Assembly (NCBI GenBank): GCA_910585665.1
Contig: CAJUFI010000009.1
Span: 20,726-84,725 of the forward strand
DNA: 64,000 nucleotides
From: an uncultured Acetatifactor sp.
Lineage (GTDB): Bacteria; Bacillota; Clostridia; Lachnospirales; Lachnospiraceae
Reading direction: 5' to 3'
A program made the position numbers and the translations under genes. Each line of letters begins with the position of its first letter. Positions within the stretch are counted from its first letter, which is position 1. Positions 33,116-41,435 of the stretch are shown in pieces. The notes under the pieces are model-generated. The model ran no database searches, was not told the origin of the DNA, and saw nothing but the letters and a program-made list of their open reading frames with translations.

Positions 33116-34399
33116 ATGGGACGCACAATAAAACGGGTAAATATGGCGGCTATCCGGCCAGCGGAAAAATTGAAGCGCGTGGCGGCTTATGCACGGGTTT
33201 CCTGCGGGAAGGATGCCATGCTCCACTCCCTTTCGGCGCAGGTGAGCTATTATAGCGGGCTGATCCAGAAGACGCCGGGCTGGGAATATGCCGGGGTATA
33301 TGCGGACGAGGCGGTGTCCGGGACGAAGAACAGCCGGGGCGAGTTCCAGAAGATGCTGGCGGAATGCCGGGCGGGGAATATCGACCTTATCATTACGAAG
33401 TCTATCTCAAGGTTTGCCCGGAATACGGTCACAACATTGAAGACAATCCGGGAGCTCCGGCTGATCGGGGTGGATGTGTATTTTGAGGAGCAGAATATCC
33501 ATACGCTGGGGGAGGATGGGGAATTTGTGCTTACCCTGCTGGCGGCGTATGCGGAGGAGGAAGCCCGGTCGGCTTCGGAAAACCAGCGGTGGCGGGTTCG
33601 CCGTAATTTCGAGCAGGGGCTTCCATGGCGGGTGGATATGTTCGGATATCGGCTTGTGGATAACCGGCTGGAAATCGTGCCAGAGGAAGCGGCTCTTTTG
33701 CGGAGGGCGGCGGAGCTTTATCTGGAAGGGCATACGCAGGAAATGCTGGCGGACTATTTTGATAAGGCGGGGGCGGTCGGCAGGCATGGGGCGAAGATTT
33801 CCGGCACAGGTATCATACAGCTTCTCTGCAATGAGAAGATTGCCGGGGATATGCTGCTGCAGAAGACCCACTGCATAGACCCGATCAGCAAGATCCATAA
33901 GGTGAACCATGGGGAATGGATGCAGTATTTTGTGGAAGGGAGCCATGAGGGGATTCTTGACCGGGAAACCTATAAAAAGGTTCTGGCGGAGCGGGCGCGG
34001 CGGGTAGAGGCGCTTGGCATGGATGGCCGGGACTGTACGAGGAAGCACCGCCCGTTTTCCAGCCGGATCACCTGCGGGGAATGCGGGAAGCATTTCATGC
34101 AGCGGGTTTGGGATACGAAAAAGCGGGGCAGGCGGGTGGTATGGGTATGCAAGACGCATATCAGGAGTGCGGCTCGCTGCAGTATCGGGCAGATTCCGGA
34201 GCCGCTGCTGGAAAAGCTGGCGGCAGAGGCCATGGGGAGGCGTAAATATGATCCGGCGGAATTTCGGGAGAAGGTTATGGAAATCCAGGTGCCGGAAAAC
34301 GGGCGGCTTATTTTTGTATTCAAAGACGGCCATACGGTGGAAAAGCAGCATGGTTTTGAATGGCCGGACGGGAGGAGGTGTCATATATGCCAGCGGTAG
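33116..34399 (+). CDS. Large serine recombinase 1 (prophage integrase pair)
   Basis: A 427-residue site-specific recombinase with ATG after AAGGAGGG. The resolvase domain has the nucleophile Ser29 in AAYARVSCGKD, DEAVSGTKNSRGEFQ, and KSISRFARNT; the recombinase domain follows (IIQLLCNEKIAGDMLLQK), then a zinc-ribbon region (CGECGKHF ... CKTHIRSAARCS). It lacks the long coiled-coil end of the neighbouring enzyme, so it is short for a large serine integrase. The downstream recombinase starts inside it; the two may act together in integration and excision of the prophage. Confidence 0.9.
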   Translation: MGRTIKRVNMAAIRPAEKLKRVAAYARVSCGKDAMLHSLSAQVSYYSGLIQKTPGWEYAGVYADEAVSGTKNSRGEFQKMLAECRAGNIDLIITKSISRFARNTVTTLKTIRELRLIGVDVYFEEQNIHTLGEDGEFVLTLLAAYAEEEARSASENQRWRVRRNFEQGLPWRVDMFGYRLVDNRLEIVPEEAALLRRAAELYLEGHTQEMLADYFDKAGAVGRHGAKISGTGIIQLLCNEKIAGDMLLQKTHCIDPISKIHKVNHGEWMQYFVEGSHEGILDRETYKKVLAERARRVEALGMDGRDCTRKHRPFSSRITCGECGKHFMQRVWDTKKRGRRVVWVCKTHIRSAARCSIGQIPEPLLEKLAAEAMGRRKYDPAEFREKVMEIQVPENGRLIFVFKDGHTVEKQHGFEWPDGRRCHICQR

Positions 34400-36000
34400 C
34401 GAATGCAAGGGTCACGGTCATACCGGCGAAGAAGGATATCCCGGTGAATGTGCTTTCCGGGGAGGAACGGAAGCGGCTGCGGGTGGCGGCCTATGCCCGT
34501 GTATCGACCAACAATGAGGAACAGCTTACCAGCTATGAGGCGCAGGTGGATTATTATACCCGGTATATCCAGTCAAAAGAGGAATGGGAGTTTGTAAAAG
34601 TTTTTACGGACGAAGGTATTTCTGCAACGAATACGAAAAAACGCGAGGGCTTTAACCAGATGGTGGCGGAGGCCATGGCGGGGAAGATTGACCTGATTAT
34701 TACGAAATCCATTTCCCGGTTTGCCCGGAATACGGTGGATACGCTGACTACGGTTCGGAAGCTGAAAGAGAAAGGGATCGAGGTATATTTTGAAAAGGAG
34801 AATATCCGGACGCTTGACGGGAAGGGGGAGCTGCTGATCACCATCATGTCCTCGCTGGCGCAGGAGGAGAGCCGCTCCATTTCCGAGAATGTGACCTGGG
34901 GGCAGCGGAAGCGGTTTGCGGACGGAAAGGTGAGCCTGCCCTATGGGCGGTTCCTTGGGTATAAGAAGGGCAAGGATGAGCTGCCGGAGATCGTTGAGGA
35001 AGAAGCGGTGACGGTGCGGCTTATCTACCGGCTTTTCCTTTATGGGAAGTCGCCCTCCGCCATCGCCAGCTACCTGACGGGAGAGGGGATTCCTACCCCG
35101 GCGGGGAAAAGGAACTGGCGGCCTAATACGGTGGAAAGTATCCTTACCAATGAAAAATACAAAGGGGATGCGCTGCTGCAGAAAAGTTTCACGGTGGATT
35201 TCCTCACGAAAAAGAGCAAGCTGAACGAGGGGGAGGTGCCGCAGTACTATGTGGCAAACAGCCACCCGGCGATCATCGAGCCGGAGATATTCGACCTGGT
35301 TCAGTATGAGATGAAGCAGCGCAAGGCGGAGGGGCGGTTTACCAGCAGCACCCATCCTTTTTCCGGGAAGATTGTATGCGGGCATTGCGGCGGTTTCTAT
35401 GGGAGCAAGGTCTGGCATTCCAATACGCCGAACCGGGTGCTGGTCTGGCAGTGCAACGAGAAGCACAGGGGGAAGAGCTGCCGGACGCCGCACCTTACCG
35501 AGCGGGATATCCGGCGGGCTTTCCTTGCGGCTTTCAATGAGGTGCTGGGGAACCGGGCGGAGATCATGGAGGCATACCGGGAGGTCATGGAGGAGCTTAC
35601 GGATACGGCGGATCTGGATTCCGAGCAGGAGAGGCTCCAAAACGAGGGCGAGGTGGTCATGGGGCTGATACGGAAGGTCATTTCGGATAATGCCCAAAAG
35701 GCCATGGATCAGGCGGAATACGAGCGGAAGTATAATGGGTACTGCGAAAGGTACGAAGCCGCAAGGGTGCGGCTGGCGGAGATTGGGGAGCTGCGGCTGG
35801 GGCGCATTGCCAAGAGGACGAAGATATCTTTACTTTTGAAAGAGCTGGCCAGCTGGGAGGGGCTGGTGGCGGAATTTGACGAGGAGCTCTGGTATGCCAC
35901 GGTGGATCATGTGGCGGTATATGAGGATAAGCGCATGGTATTTACTTTCCGGGATCATACGCAGGTGGAGGTTCCGGCGGATAGGTGGAAGGCGGCATAG
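34387..36000 (+). CDS. Large serine recombinase 2 (prophage integrase pair)
   Basis: A 537-residue enzyme, ATG after GGGAGGAGGTG and inside the end of recombinase 1. Nucleophile Ser40 in AAYARVSTNNEE, DEGISATNTKKREGF, ITKSISRFARNT, then a recombinase domain (VESILTNEKYKGDALLQKSF) and a zinc ribbon (CGHCGGFYGSKVWHS ... CNEKHRGKSC) with a C-terminal helical region. Similar but not near-identical to recombinase 1, so the pair is an old duplication. A bidirectional terminator follows. Confidence 0.92.
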   Translation: MPAVANARVTVIPAKKDIPVNVLSGEERKRLRVAAYARVSTNNEEQLTSYEAQVDYYTRYIQSKEEWEFVKVFTDEGISATNTKKREGFNQMVAEAMAGKIDLIITKSISRFARNTVDTLTTVRKLKEKGIEVYFEKENIRTLDGKGELLITIMSSLAQEESRSISENVTWGQRKRFADGKVSLPYGRFLGYKKGKDELPEIVEEEAVTVRLIYRLFLYGKSPSAIASYLTGEGIPTPAGKRNWRPNTVESILTNEKYKGDALLQKSFTVDFLTKKSKLNEGEVPQYYVANSHPAIIEPEIFDLVQYEMKQRKAEGRFTSSTHPFSGKIVCGHCGGFYGSKVWHSNTPNRVLVWQCNEKHRGKSCRTPHLTERDIRRAFLAAFNEVLGNRAEIMEAYREVMEELTDTADLDSEQERLQNEGEVVMGLIRKVISDNAQKAMDQAEYERKYNGYCERYEAARVRLAEIGELRLGRIAKRTKISLLLKELASWEGLVAEFDEELWYATVDHVAVYEDKRMVFTFRDHTQVEVPADRWKAA

Positions 36001-36014
36001 CGGCAAAAAAACGA

Positions 36015-36058
36015 AGCCCGCAGGTTCTTGGGAGATAGCAGAGCCTGCGGGCTTTTTC
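36015..36058. terminator. Bidirectional terminator between recombinase 2 and repressor
   Basis: AGCCCGCAGG pairs perfectly with CCTGCGGGCT around a 19-base loop; Ts follow on the plus strand and an A-run precedes it, so it can end both convergent transcripts. Confidence 0.8.
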
Positions 36059-36062
36059 TGAT

Positions 36063-36371
36063 CTATATGCGTTTCATGAGAAGGAGCAGGGCTTCTTTCT
36101 GGCCGTCATTCAGGGTACTCCATGCGGCGAATAAGGTGCGCTGTTCCTCGGTCAGTTCGGCGGGGGTATTTCCCTCGGAGAAAAATTGCGATAAAGTAAT
36201 ACCGAATGCCCGGCATACGGCCTCCAGGGTCGGTATGGTCGGGGCATTGTTGCGGTTGAAAAGGTTTGTGATGGTGGACTGGGAAAGGCCGGCTTCCTTT
36301 CCGAGCCGGTAGTTTGTCCAGCCGCGTTCATCCATAAGGTCTTTTATATGTTTTATGATATCCATTTCCAT
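36063..36371 (-). CDS. XRE-family repressor-like regulator
   Basis: A 102-residue Cro/CI-type protein. HTH lies at about residues 10-45 (GWTNYRLGKEAGLSQSTITNLF, NNAPTIPTLEAVCRAF) with the ITLSQFF continuation and a short C-terminal helical part, no peptidase domain. The start at 36371 is one of several possible (GTG at 36383, ATG at 36365). It is the only regulator gene of the prophage region read leftward and faces a divergent small gene, as expected for a lysogeny repressor; small size leaves other roles open. Confidence 0.75.
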   Translation of the reverse strand: MEMDIIKHIKDLMDERGWTNYRLGKEAGLSQSTITNLFNRNNAPTIPTLEAVCRAFGITLSQFFSEGNTPAELTEEQRTLFAAWSTLNDGQKEALLLLMKRI

Positions 36372-36382
36372 CACCGTCACCA

Positions 36383-36429
36383 CCCATTTCCATTTGTATC
36401 TATTTTAGTTTCCAAATGGGTGATATAAT
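36383..36429. promoter_or_regulatory. Divergent control region with inverted repeat and -10 box
   Basis: CCCATTT (36383-36389) and AAATGGG (36414-36420) form an inverted repeat around an AT-rich spacer, and TATAAT follows at 36424-36429 for rightward transcription. It lies just upstream of the repressor-like gene, so it is a probable operator. No good -35 is visible. Confidence 0.4.
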
Positions 36430-36529
36430 AGTCATAATCAGTAAAGCACATACAACCCAGAAGGAACATAATCATAGTATGGTGGATAAATGGATATGCT
36501 ATCATAGGAAGTTAGGAGGCGTTTTTTGC

Positions 36530-36775
36530 ATGGGAGAACATTTATTTGAGAGGCTTGCCCGTGAGCGGGGTATCACGGTGGAGGAGATGCGGGAGATTAT
36601 CTCGGCACGGATCAGGCGGGGGATGAATGACCCCGACCCCAAGAAGCGGGCGCAGTGGGAGGCGATACCCCATGAGGGCGAGGCTCCCACGCCGGAGGAA
36701 TGGCTGTATTATGCGGTGAATTATCTGATTGAGCATGGGGACGGGGATCTGCTGCGGTGGTATCCAAATCTGTGA
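36530..36775 (+). CDS. Spo0A C-terminal-like small protein
   Basis: An 81-residue protein after TTAGGAGGCG. The sequence ERGITVEEMREIISARIRRG, NDPDPKKRAQWEAIP and TPEEWLYYAV resembles the short Spo0A effector-domain-like proteins of Lachnospiraceae mobile elements. It is divergent from the repressor-like gene and may be under its control. Function unknown. Confidence 0.6.
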   Translation: MGEHLFERLARERGITVEEMREIISARIRRGMNDPDPKKRAQWEAIPHEGEAPTPEEWLYYAVNYLIEHGDGDLLRWYPNL

Positions 36776-37002
36776 ATGGGCGGCCTTGGATGGGTGTTCA
36801 TTTTGGGTGATATGTACTGAGAATATGGGAATGAGAAGCGGGTATGCACACCTTTTGATGTGGTACTCGCTTTTTTTGTATCCGTTTTGATTGTATTAAA
36901 GTTTGTCGGGGAATATGGGAAGAATAGGGTGGGAATATTTTTCTGAAAAATATGTATTACGGACATCAGAAAACCGCAATTTTAAGCAGGAGGATTCATA
37001 AG

Positions 37003-37563
37003 ATGGCATTATTCTATCTTGTCAGGCATGGGGAAGCAATTTATGATTATATGTTTGAAAATGGATTTTGGGGATTTGGCAGGGATTTTGCTCCTTTATC
37101 CGAAAAAGGAAGACAACAGGCAGAAATAACAGCCAAAGATGCCCGGCTTAAAAAGGCAGAACTTATCGTATCTTCTCCTTACACAAGAGCATTGCAGACA
37201 GCTCAAATTATTTCAGGAGAAACAGGGATACGAGTCGAAGTTGATATTGATTTGCATGAATGGATACCTGATGAGTACAATCAGTATGAAACTTCTGAAG
37301 AAAGCTTTGCATTTGCCAGAGAATTTACGAAATTTAAGGGTGAATATCCGCCAGGGAAAAAATGCAGATGGGAATCCCTTAGCCATATGCGAAAAAGAAT
37401 GATACGCGTGGCAGATAAATATTCAGATTATGATAAGATTATTTTTGTTGGACATGGGATGGTTTTCAGGTGTTTGACCTATATTGAAAAAATGAATCCT
37501 GCTGAAATAATTGAGTGTACCTATCAGAAAGGACAGGCAGTATGTGAATATTCGTTTACATAA
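37003..37563 (+). CDS. Histidine phosphatase family protein
   Basis: A 186-residue enzyme with AGGAGG ten bases before the ATG. FYLVRHGEAIYDY at the N terminus carries the phosphohistidine-forming RHG, SPYTRALQTAQII follows, and VGHGMVFR near residue 150 supplies the second catalytic His. These enzymes remove phosphate from sugars or small molecules. AT-rich relative to the prophage. The 227 bases before it show no other feature and probably include the prophage right end. Confidence 0.88.
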   Translation: MALFYLVRHGEAIYDYMFENGFWGFGRDFAPLSEKGRQQAEITAKDARLKKAELIVSSPYTRALQTAQIISGETGIRVEVDIDLHEWIPDEYNQYETSEESFAFAREFTKFKGEYPPGKKCRWESLSHMRKRMIRVADKYSDYDKIIFVGHGMVFRCLTYIEKMNPAEIIECTYQKGQAVCEYSFT

Positions 37564-37674
37564 AGAGTTAAGCGCTGACGACAGCAGGGACACTTTTCCG
37601 ATAGGATATTGAACGAACGGATGGTGGCTGCCCTGTCAGGAGCACAGGGAAAAAGAGAGACGAGGTGAAATGGA

Positions 37675-38598
37675 TTGAAGAAAATACCCCTGGAAGAATT
37701 TTTGAGATTAAGAAAACTGGTTTACCGCAATGCCAGGCCCCTTGACTATACGAAATGGAATTTCCTCTTTGAAAACGGCAGCTGCGACGGATTCCTGCAG
37801 GTATTGGCCAGTTATCAAAATGAGGATGGAGGATTTGGGCATAACCTGGAGTGCAACAACTGGAATCCCAATTCCTCGCCCTATACGGTGTGCATTGCAT
37901 TGGATGAATTGGACGCGGCAGGTAAGCGGGAAAGCGTCATAAAGAGCAAAATCATTGCGGGTATCCTCAAATATGTCAGTTCCGAAGCTTATTTATTGGA
38001 AGACGGATGGGTGGGAATGCAGGGAATTCCCGGAAACAATGACTTTGCGCATATGCCGTGGTTTCATTTTGATTCCGAAAAGGCAGCCCGGGCCGATATC
38101 GGAGTGACCAAGCGGCTTGCGGACTTTATCCTCCAATACGGGGACAGGGACAGCCTCATCTACCGAAAGGCAGAGGGGCTGAAAGAGCGGTATGGGCAAT
38201 GCGGGCAGGTGCTTCTCCATGGTTACCCGGATTACGATCCGATAGCGCTGAACATCGAAAACTATGACCCTGCAGTTTATCCGGCCTGGCTGCCCCTGCC
38301 GGTGTATTTTGTGAATTCTCCGGAGAGCAGCTTCTATCCGGCGTGCAGAGACACCGTGGAGCGGAATCTGGACACAATCATTGACACGCTGCTTGGCACA
38401 CAAGAGTTTTCGTTCCCTTCGGACCGGGAACTGGCGGCATTTGAGCAAAGCAATCCTCATCCGGACGGGGGCCGATGGTGTGTGGCAGAACAGACCATTG
38501 GAAATTATTATTGGGGAAGTCATTTTATCATACGGGATTTGGACATACTGGGGAAGTTCGGCAGACTGGATTTTGAATTGCCTGTGATCAGGGAATGA
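37675..38598 (+). CDS. Prenyltransferase/squalene cyclase-repeat family protein
   Basis: A 307-residue protein with a TTG start after GAGGTG. It has one clear QW-like repeat (ASYQNEDGGFGHNLE) and an alpha-helical toroid-like layout with DGWVGMQGIPG and a late GGRWCVAEQTIGNYYWGSHF. In Lachnospiraceae such proteins are annotated as prenyltransferase-like, but no catalytic assignment can be made; a DxDD motif is absent. It lies between a phosphatase and a J-domain gene, same strand. Confidence 0.7.
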   Translation: MKKIPLEEFLRLRKLVYRNARPLDYTKWNFLFENGSCDGFLQVLASYQNEDGGFGHNLECNNWNPNSSPYTVCIALDELDAAGKRESVIKSKIIAGILKYVSSEAYLLEDGWVGMQGIPGNNDFAHMPWFHFDSEKAARADIGVTKRLADFILQYGDRDSLIYRKAEGLKERYGQCGQVLLHGYPDYDPIALNIENYDPAVYPAWLPLPVYFVNSPESSFYPACRDTVERNLDTIIDTLLGTQEFSFPSDRELAAFEQSNPHPDGGRWCVAEQTIGNYYWGSHFIIRDLDILGKFGRLDFELPVIRE

Positions 38599-38615
38599 AG
38601 GAAGGGACAGAAGAC

Positions 38616-39656
38616 ATGAACGATATATGGAGCATATTGGAAATAAAGGCCACAGACGATAAAAAAGCCATTCGAAAAGCCTTTGCGGCGCAGTCCAGGC
38701 TTCACCATCCGGAGGAAGAACCGGAATATTTTGCGGCGCTGAACCAGGCCTACAAAGCGGCCCTTGACTATGCTGCAGGAGGAGAAAATGCCGCTGTTCC
38801 CACAGACAATTCCGCTGATGACAGCAGGTCTGCTTTGGACAAAAACAGCACATTTGTACCTGTGGGATTCAATGGAAAGACAGGCAAAGAGAAGAAAGAA
38901 ATTCTTCTGGAAAAGGCACAAGAAAAAGCGGAAAATCAAATACAAAACAACGGAAAAATGAATGAGACGCCGGAGGAAAATGAGGACAAAAAACAGGATG
39001 AGGGAACCCTCTCTTTACTGGACCGCCTTGACCAGGCAACGGAACAGGCTGTAAAAAGAAGCAGGGAGACAGGCGCCCTTCGGGATTTCATTGCCCTTTT
39101 TGAGACTCCAAAACAGGCAAAACAGGCGGATACCTGGAAACGGTTTTTCCTGTCAGAAGCTTTTCTGCAGGAGCAGTTTTCAGAGGAATTTGCAAAAGGC
39201 CTGCTTGCCTACTTAGCAGAACAGACCCTCTGTCCGGGGGATAATCTTCCCAGGTACCTTCTGCAGGAATTGGCGGTGGCATATGCTTTTATTCCCCATT
39301 TTGCAGGCGAAGAATACTTTGACGGCCTGAAATATCCCAAGGAATGGTACAAGGTTTCCGTGGAAAATACCTTTCCCGCCAGAAGATATGCCGCCGAAAT
39401 TTTTAACAGACAGGGGCGGGACTGTGACCTGAAATCCATGACAAACCGCATTCTCCGGCAGCCCGGCAACAAGGTGCGCGCCTCATATTCCCTGGAGGGC
39501 ATGGATATGGCACAGAAAGCGGCAAAAATCCTGGAAGCAACGGGCTGCATTGAAAACATGGAGGGATACTGCGTGCTTCGGTACGGAGCGAAAAAGGAAA
39601 AGCGCCACGACAGGATATTCTATGGTGTGCGCGCCCCCCCTTTGGTTTTGAGCTGA
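38616..39656 (+). CDS. J-domain protein, N-terminal part (frameshifted gene)
   Basis: A 346-residue product. Residues 1-50 form a J domain-like helix pair (IWSILEIKATDDKKAIRKAFAAQSRLHHPEEEPEYFAALNQAY), with HHPEE where DnaJ has HPD, so Hsp70 stimulation may be altered. A charged linker and a helical domain follow. The last residues GVRAPPLVLS come from a shifted frame: the correct continuation is in the next entry. The break falls in a run of seven Cs at 39634-39640. An eighth C would restore one long protein. Confidence 0.7.
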   Translation: MNDIWSILEIKATDDKKAIRKAFAAQSRLHHPEEEPEYFAALNQAYKAALDYAAGGENAAVPTDNSADDSRSALDKNSTFVPVGFNGKTGKEKKEILLEKAQEKAENQIQNNGKMNETPEENEDKKQDEGTLSLLDRLDQATEQAVKRSRETGALRDFIALFETPKQAKQADTWKRFFLSEAFLQEQFSEEFAKGLLAYLAEQTLCPGDNLPRYLLQELAVAYAFIPHFAGEEYFDGLKYPKEWYKVSVENTFPARRYAAEIFNRQGRDCDLKSMTNRILRQPGNKVRASYSLEGMDMAQKAAKILEATGCIENMEGYCVLRYGAKKEKRHDRIFYGVRAPPLVLS

Positions 39657-40363
39657 AGGCCCATTCTCCGGTATATGTGAGAAGCAGAGATTTCCTGATG
39701 TCGTCTTCTGATACCAAGATAAAGGAACCCAAGATTCTGGTGGGGCGTTTCGGATGGGGCTTCAAATATTCGCCCCGTTCCGATTATGGTCCCATGTATG
39801 TCTACCAGGGGGAAAGCGGCAGATTCTATGCCTATGGCGCCATTCGCATGCACCGGGCGGACAGCCTGGAACAGTTGTTGGAAGACTTTTTCCGGCAGGA
39901 ATGGGAGGGCGTCACGGAGGCGGAGACTTATGAAGGCTGTCTTACCGTGTCCCGGCTTGATCACAGACTGGAATACTGCTATACAGAGGAGGATATGCAT
40001 CGGTCCATGGGCAGCCTGACGGACACTGCCGCGGATAAATTCACCCTGTTTGGCGGATATGGCATGTGGAAGGCGTTTGTCCGGTGGATGGACGAACTGC
40101 TGGATCCGGGGCTGCCCGCCTGGGTGAACATGATTGTGGTAGGTTTTGACTGGGAAAAAGGCGGTGCCCTGACATTTACCGGTGTCCACGAAGAGGAAAA
40201 AAGGGCCCATAGGGCGGAATTGCAGGAAAAAGCGGACATGGACTTTGAGGAATGGGCAGATGATGAGGATTGGGTGGATGAGGACGAACCAAAGTCAGAC
40301 GAACAGGACACGAGGGAACCGGAGTTGGATGAAGAGCCTGAAGGGGAAGCAGCATTCAGTTGA
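39641..40363 (+). CDS. Continuation of the J-domain protein after the C7 tract
   Basis: The frame is open from before the C-tract (FGFELKAHSPVYVRSRDF) to a stop at 40363; a GTG at 39677 is the first start codon. The product has a beta-rich part (GRFGWGFKYSPRSDYGPMYVY) and a very acidic tail (WADDEDWVDEDEPKSDEQD). It is best read as the C-terminal half of the upstream gene. Whether it is separately translated, phase-switched or dead cannot be told. Confidence 0.6.
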   Translation, partial: FGFELKAHSPVYVRSRDFLMSSSDTKIKEPKILVGRFGWGFKYSPRSDYGPMYVYQGESGRFYAYGAIRMHRADSLEQLLEDFFRQEWEGVTEAETYEGCLTVSRLDHRLEYCYTEEDMHRSMGSLTDTAADKFTLFGGYGMWKAFVRWMDELLDPGLPAWVNMIVVGFDWEKGGALTFTGVHEEEKRAHRAELQEKADMDFEEWADDEDWVDEDEPKSDEQDTREPELDEEPEGEAAFS

Positions 40364-40420
40364 AGAATTTGCAGAGTATTGGGGTTGGACTGATTTACAT
40401 AGCCTGGCAAGAATTACATT

Positions 40421-40552
40421 AATGCTGGAACCTTTACACCGGCGTTTAATCTGCCTTGTGAATATGTTCTGTATACCGTCGGCCCGATTGTGCGGGGAGC
40501 ATTAACCTTGGGGGTCGATGAAGACACAGGCAGAGGAAAAAGTGCAGGCTGA
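40421..40552 (+). pseudogene. Macrodomain (ADP-ribose hydrolase) remnant
   Basis: An internal fragment reading AFNLPCEYVLYTVGPIVRG, the conserved LPxxYVIHTVGP block of macrodomain proteins, with no N- or C-terminal parts. It lies in a gene-poor stretch between the J-domain gene and the recombinase element. Confidence 0.5.
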
Positions 40553-40554
40553 TA

Positions 40555-40647
40555 AGCTACGATGAGGAGACCTGCAGGCTGGTGGGCGAGATTGTCAATG
40601 TTTCGGCGGATGAAAAGATTCTGGACGAAAACGGGAAGATTGACCCA
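40555..40647 (+). pseudogene. Flavin reductase remnant
   Basis: A 31-codon fragment, CRLVGEIVNVSADEKILDE, that matches the C-terminal block of flavin reductase (flavoredoxin-like) proteins. Frames before and after are broken. The following stretch to 41074 contains short ORFs with no recognisable family and is probably also decayed. Confidence 0.5.
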
Positions 40648-41074
40648 GTTCCGCCTGGCGGATGCCACCGTGATTTCCAGTATTTTAAAAGAGGCGAGAA
40701 AATTTGATGATGTACCGCCATTTGTCTATAAACAGTTCTTGTATGAGAACTGCATTGACGGCATTGAATTTGCTCCTTTGCCGGAGCAGGAAACTGAGTA
40801 TGGCTGGGAGAACCTGCAGGGATGGGAGCGGTAAAACAAAAGCAGTGGAAAGATTTCAGAGGAAGTATCGTGGGAGACCATGGTACTTCCTTTTTTCACT
40901 TTTCGGGAGCGGAGCGACCTCTGCCCCGCTTTGACGGCCTGAAACGCTCCATGCGGGGCTTTGACGGGACCAGTCTCCAGGTGGTGGAGATTGCCGCTGG
41001 AATCACCATGCATGTCATAGGACAAATCGTTATTTACATAAAGTATTGGGAGAAGGACTGGGGGAAGCGATGAT

Positions 41075-41308
41075 TTGAAGAACATTATGGAAGTGAAAAG
41101 AAACGAACTGCGGGATATCGCACAGATTTCCATTGCCAAAGAAACACCAGTCAGAGAGAAACTGGAAAGCATCATATCCGGGGAAGATGACTTTACGACC
41201 CATTTAAATGACGGATATGTGGTGCGGGTGCATTTCGGTCAGGAGGACTATTCCGCAACCGATGCTCTGAAACAGTATTTAAAGCAGATAGCCGAACTGA
41301 AATATTAA
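41075..41308 (+). CDS. TnpW-like small transposon protein
   Basis: A 77-residue protein with TTG start after a GGGGG-type site. REKLESIISGEDD followed by GYVVRVHFGQ resembles the TnpW proteins of Tn4451-type elements, which accompany large serine recombinases. It precedes three recombinase genes on the same strand, so this is probably the left part of a second mobile element. Confidence 0.55.
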   Translation: MKNIMEVKRNELRDIAQISIAKETPVREKLESIISGEDDFTTHLNDGYVVRVHFGQEDYSATDALKQYLKQIAELKY

Positions 41309-41342
41309 AAGGACTCGACAAAACGGGAATATTATGTTAATC

Positions 41343-41376
41343 TAAAGTCAGGATTGAAAGCGGAATCCTGACTTTA
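41343..41376 (+). repeat. Perfect inverted repeat before the triple recombinase operon
   Basis: TAAAGTCAGGATT (41343-41355) faces its exact complement (41364-41376) across eight bases. No T-run follows, so an operator or recombinase-binding site is as likely as a terminator. GTCAGGA recurs just before the ribosome site of the first recombinase. Confidence 0.5.
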
Positions 41377-41435
41377 GCGGCATAATTCCCCTAAAAGGGC
41401 TTCTTGTCAGCGAATAAAAGTCAGGAGTGATGCAA

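Noticed and set aside
40822..41073. 83-codon ORF before the TnpW-like gene
   Set aside because: No recognisable family, embedded in decayed sequence; not supported as a gene.
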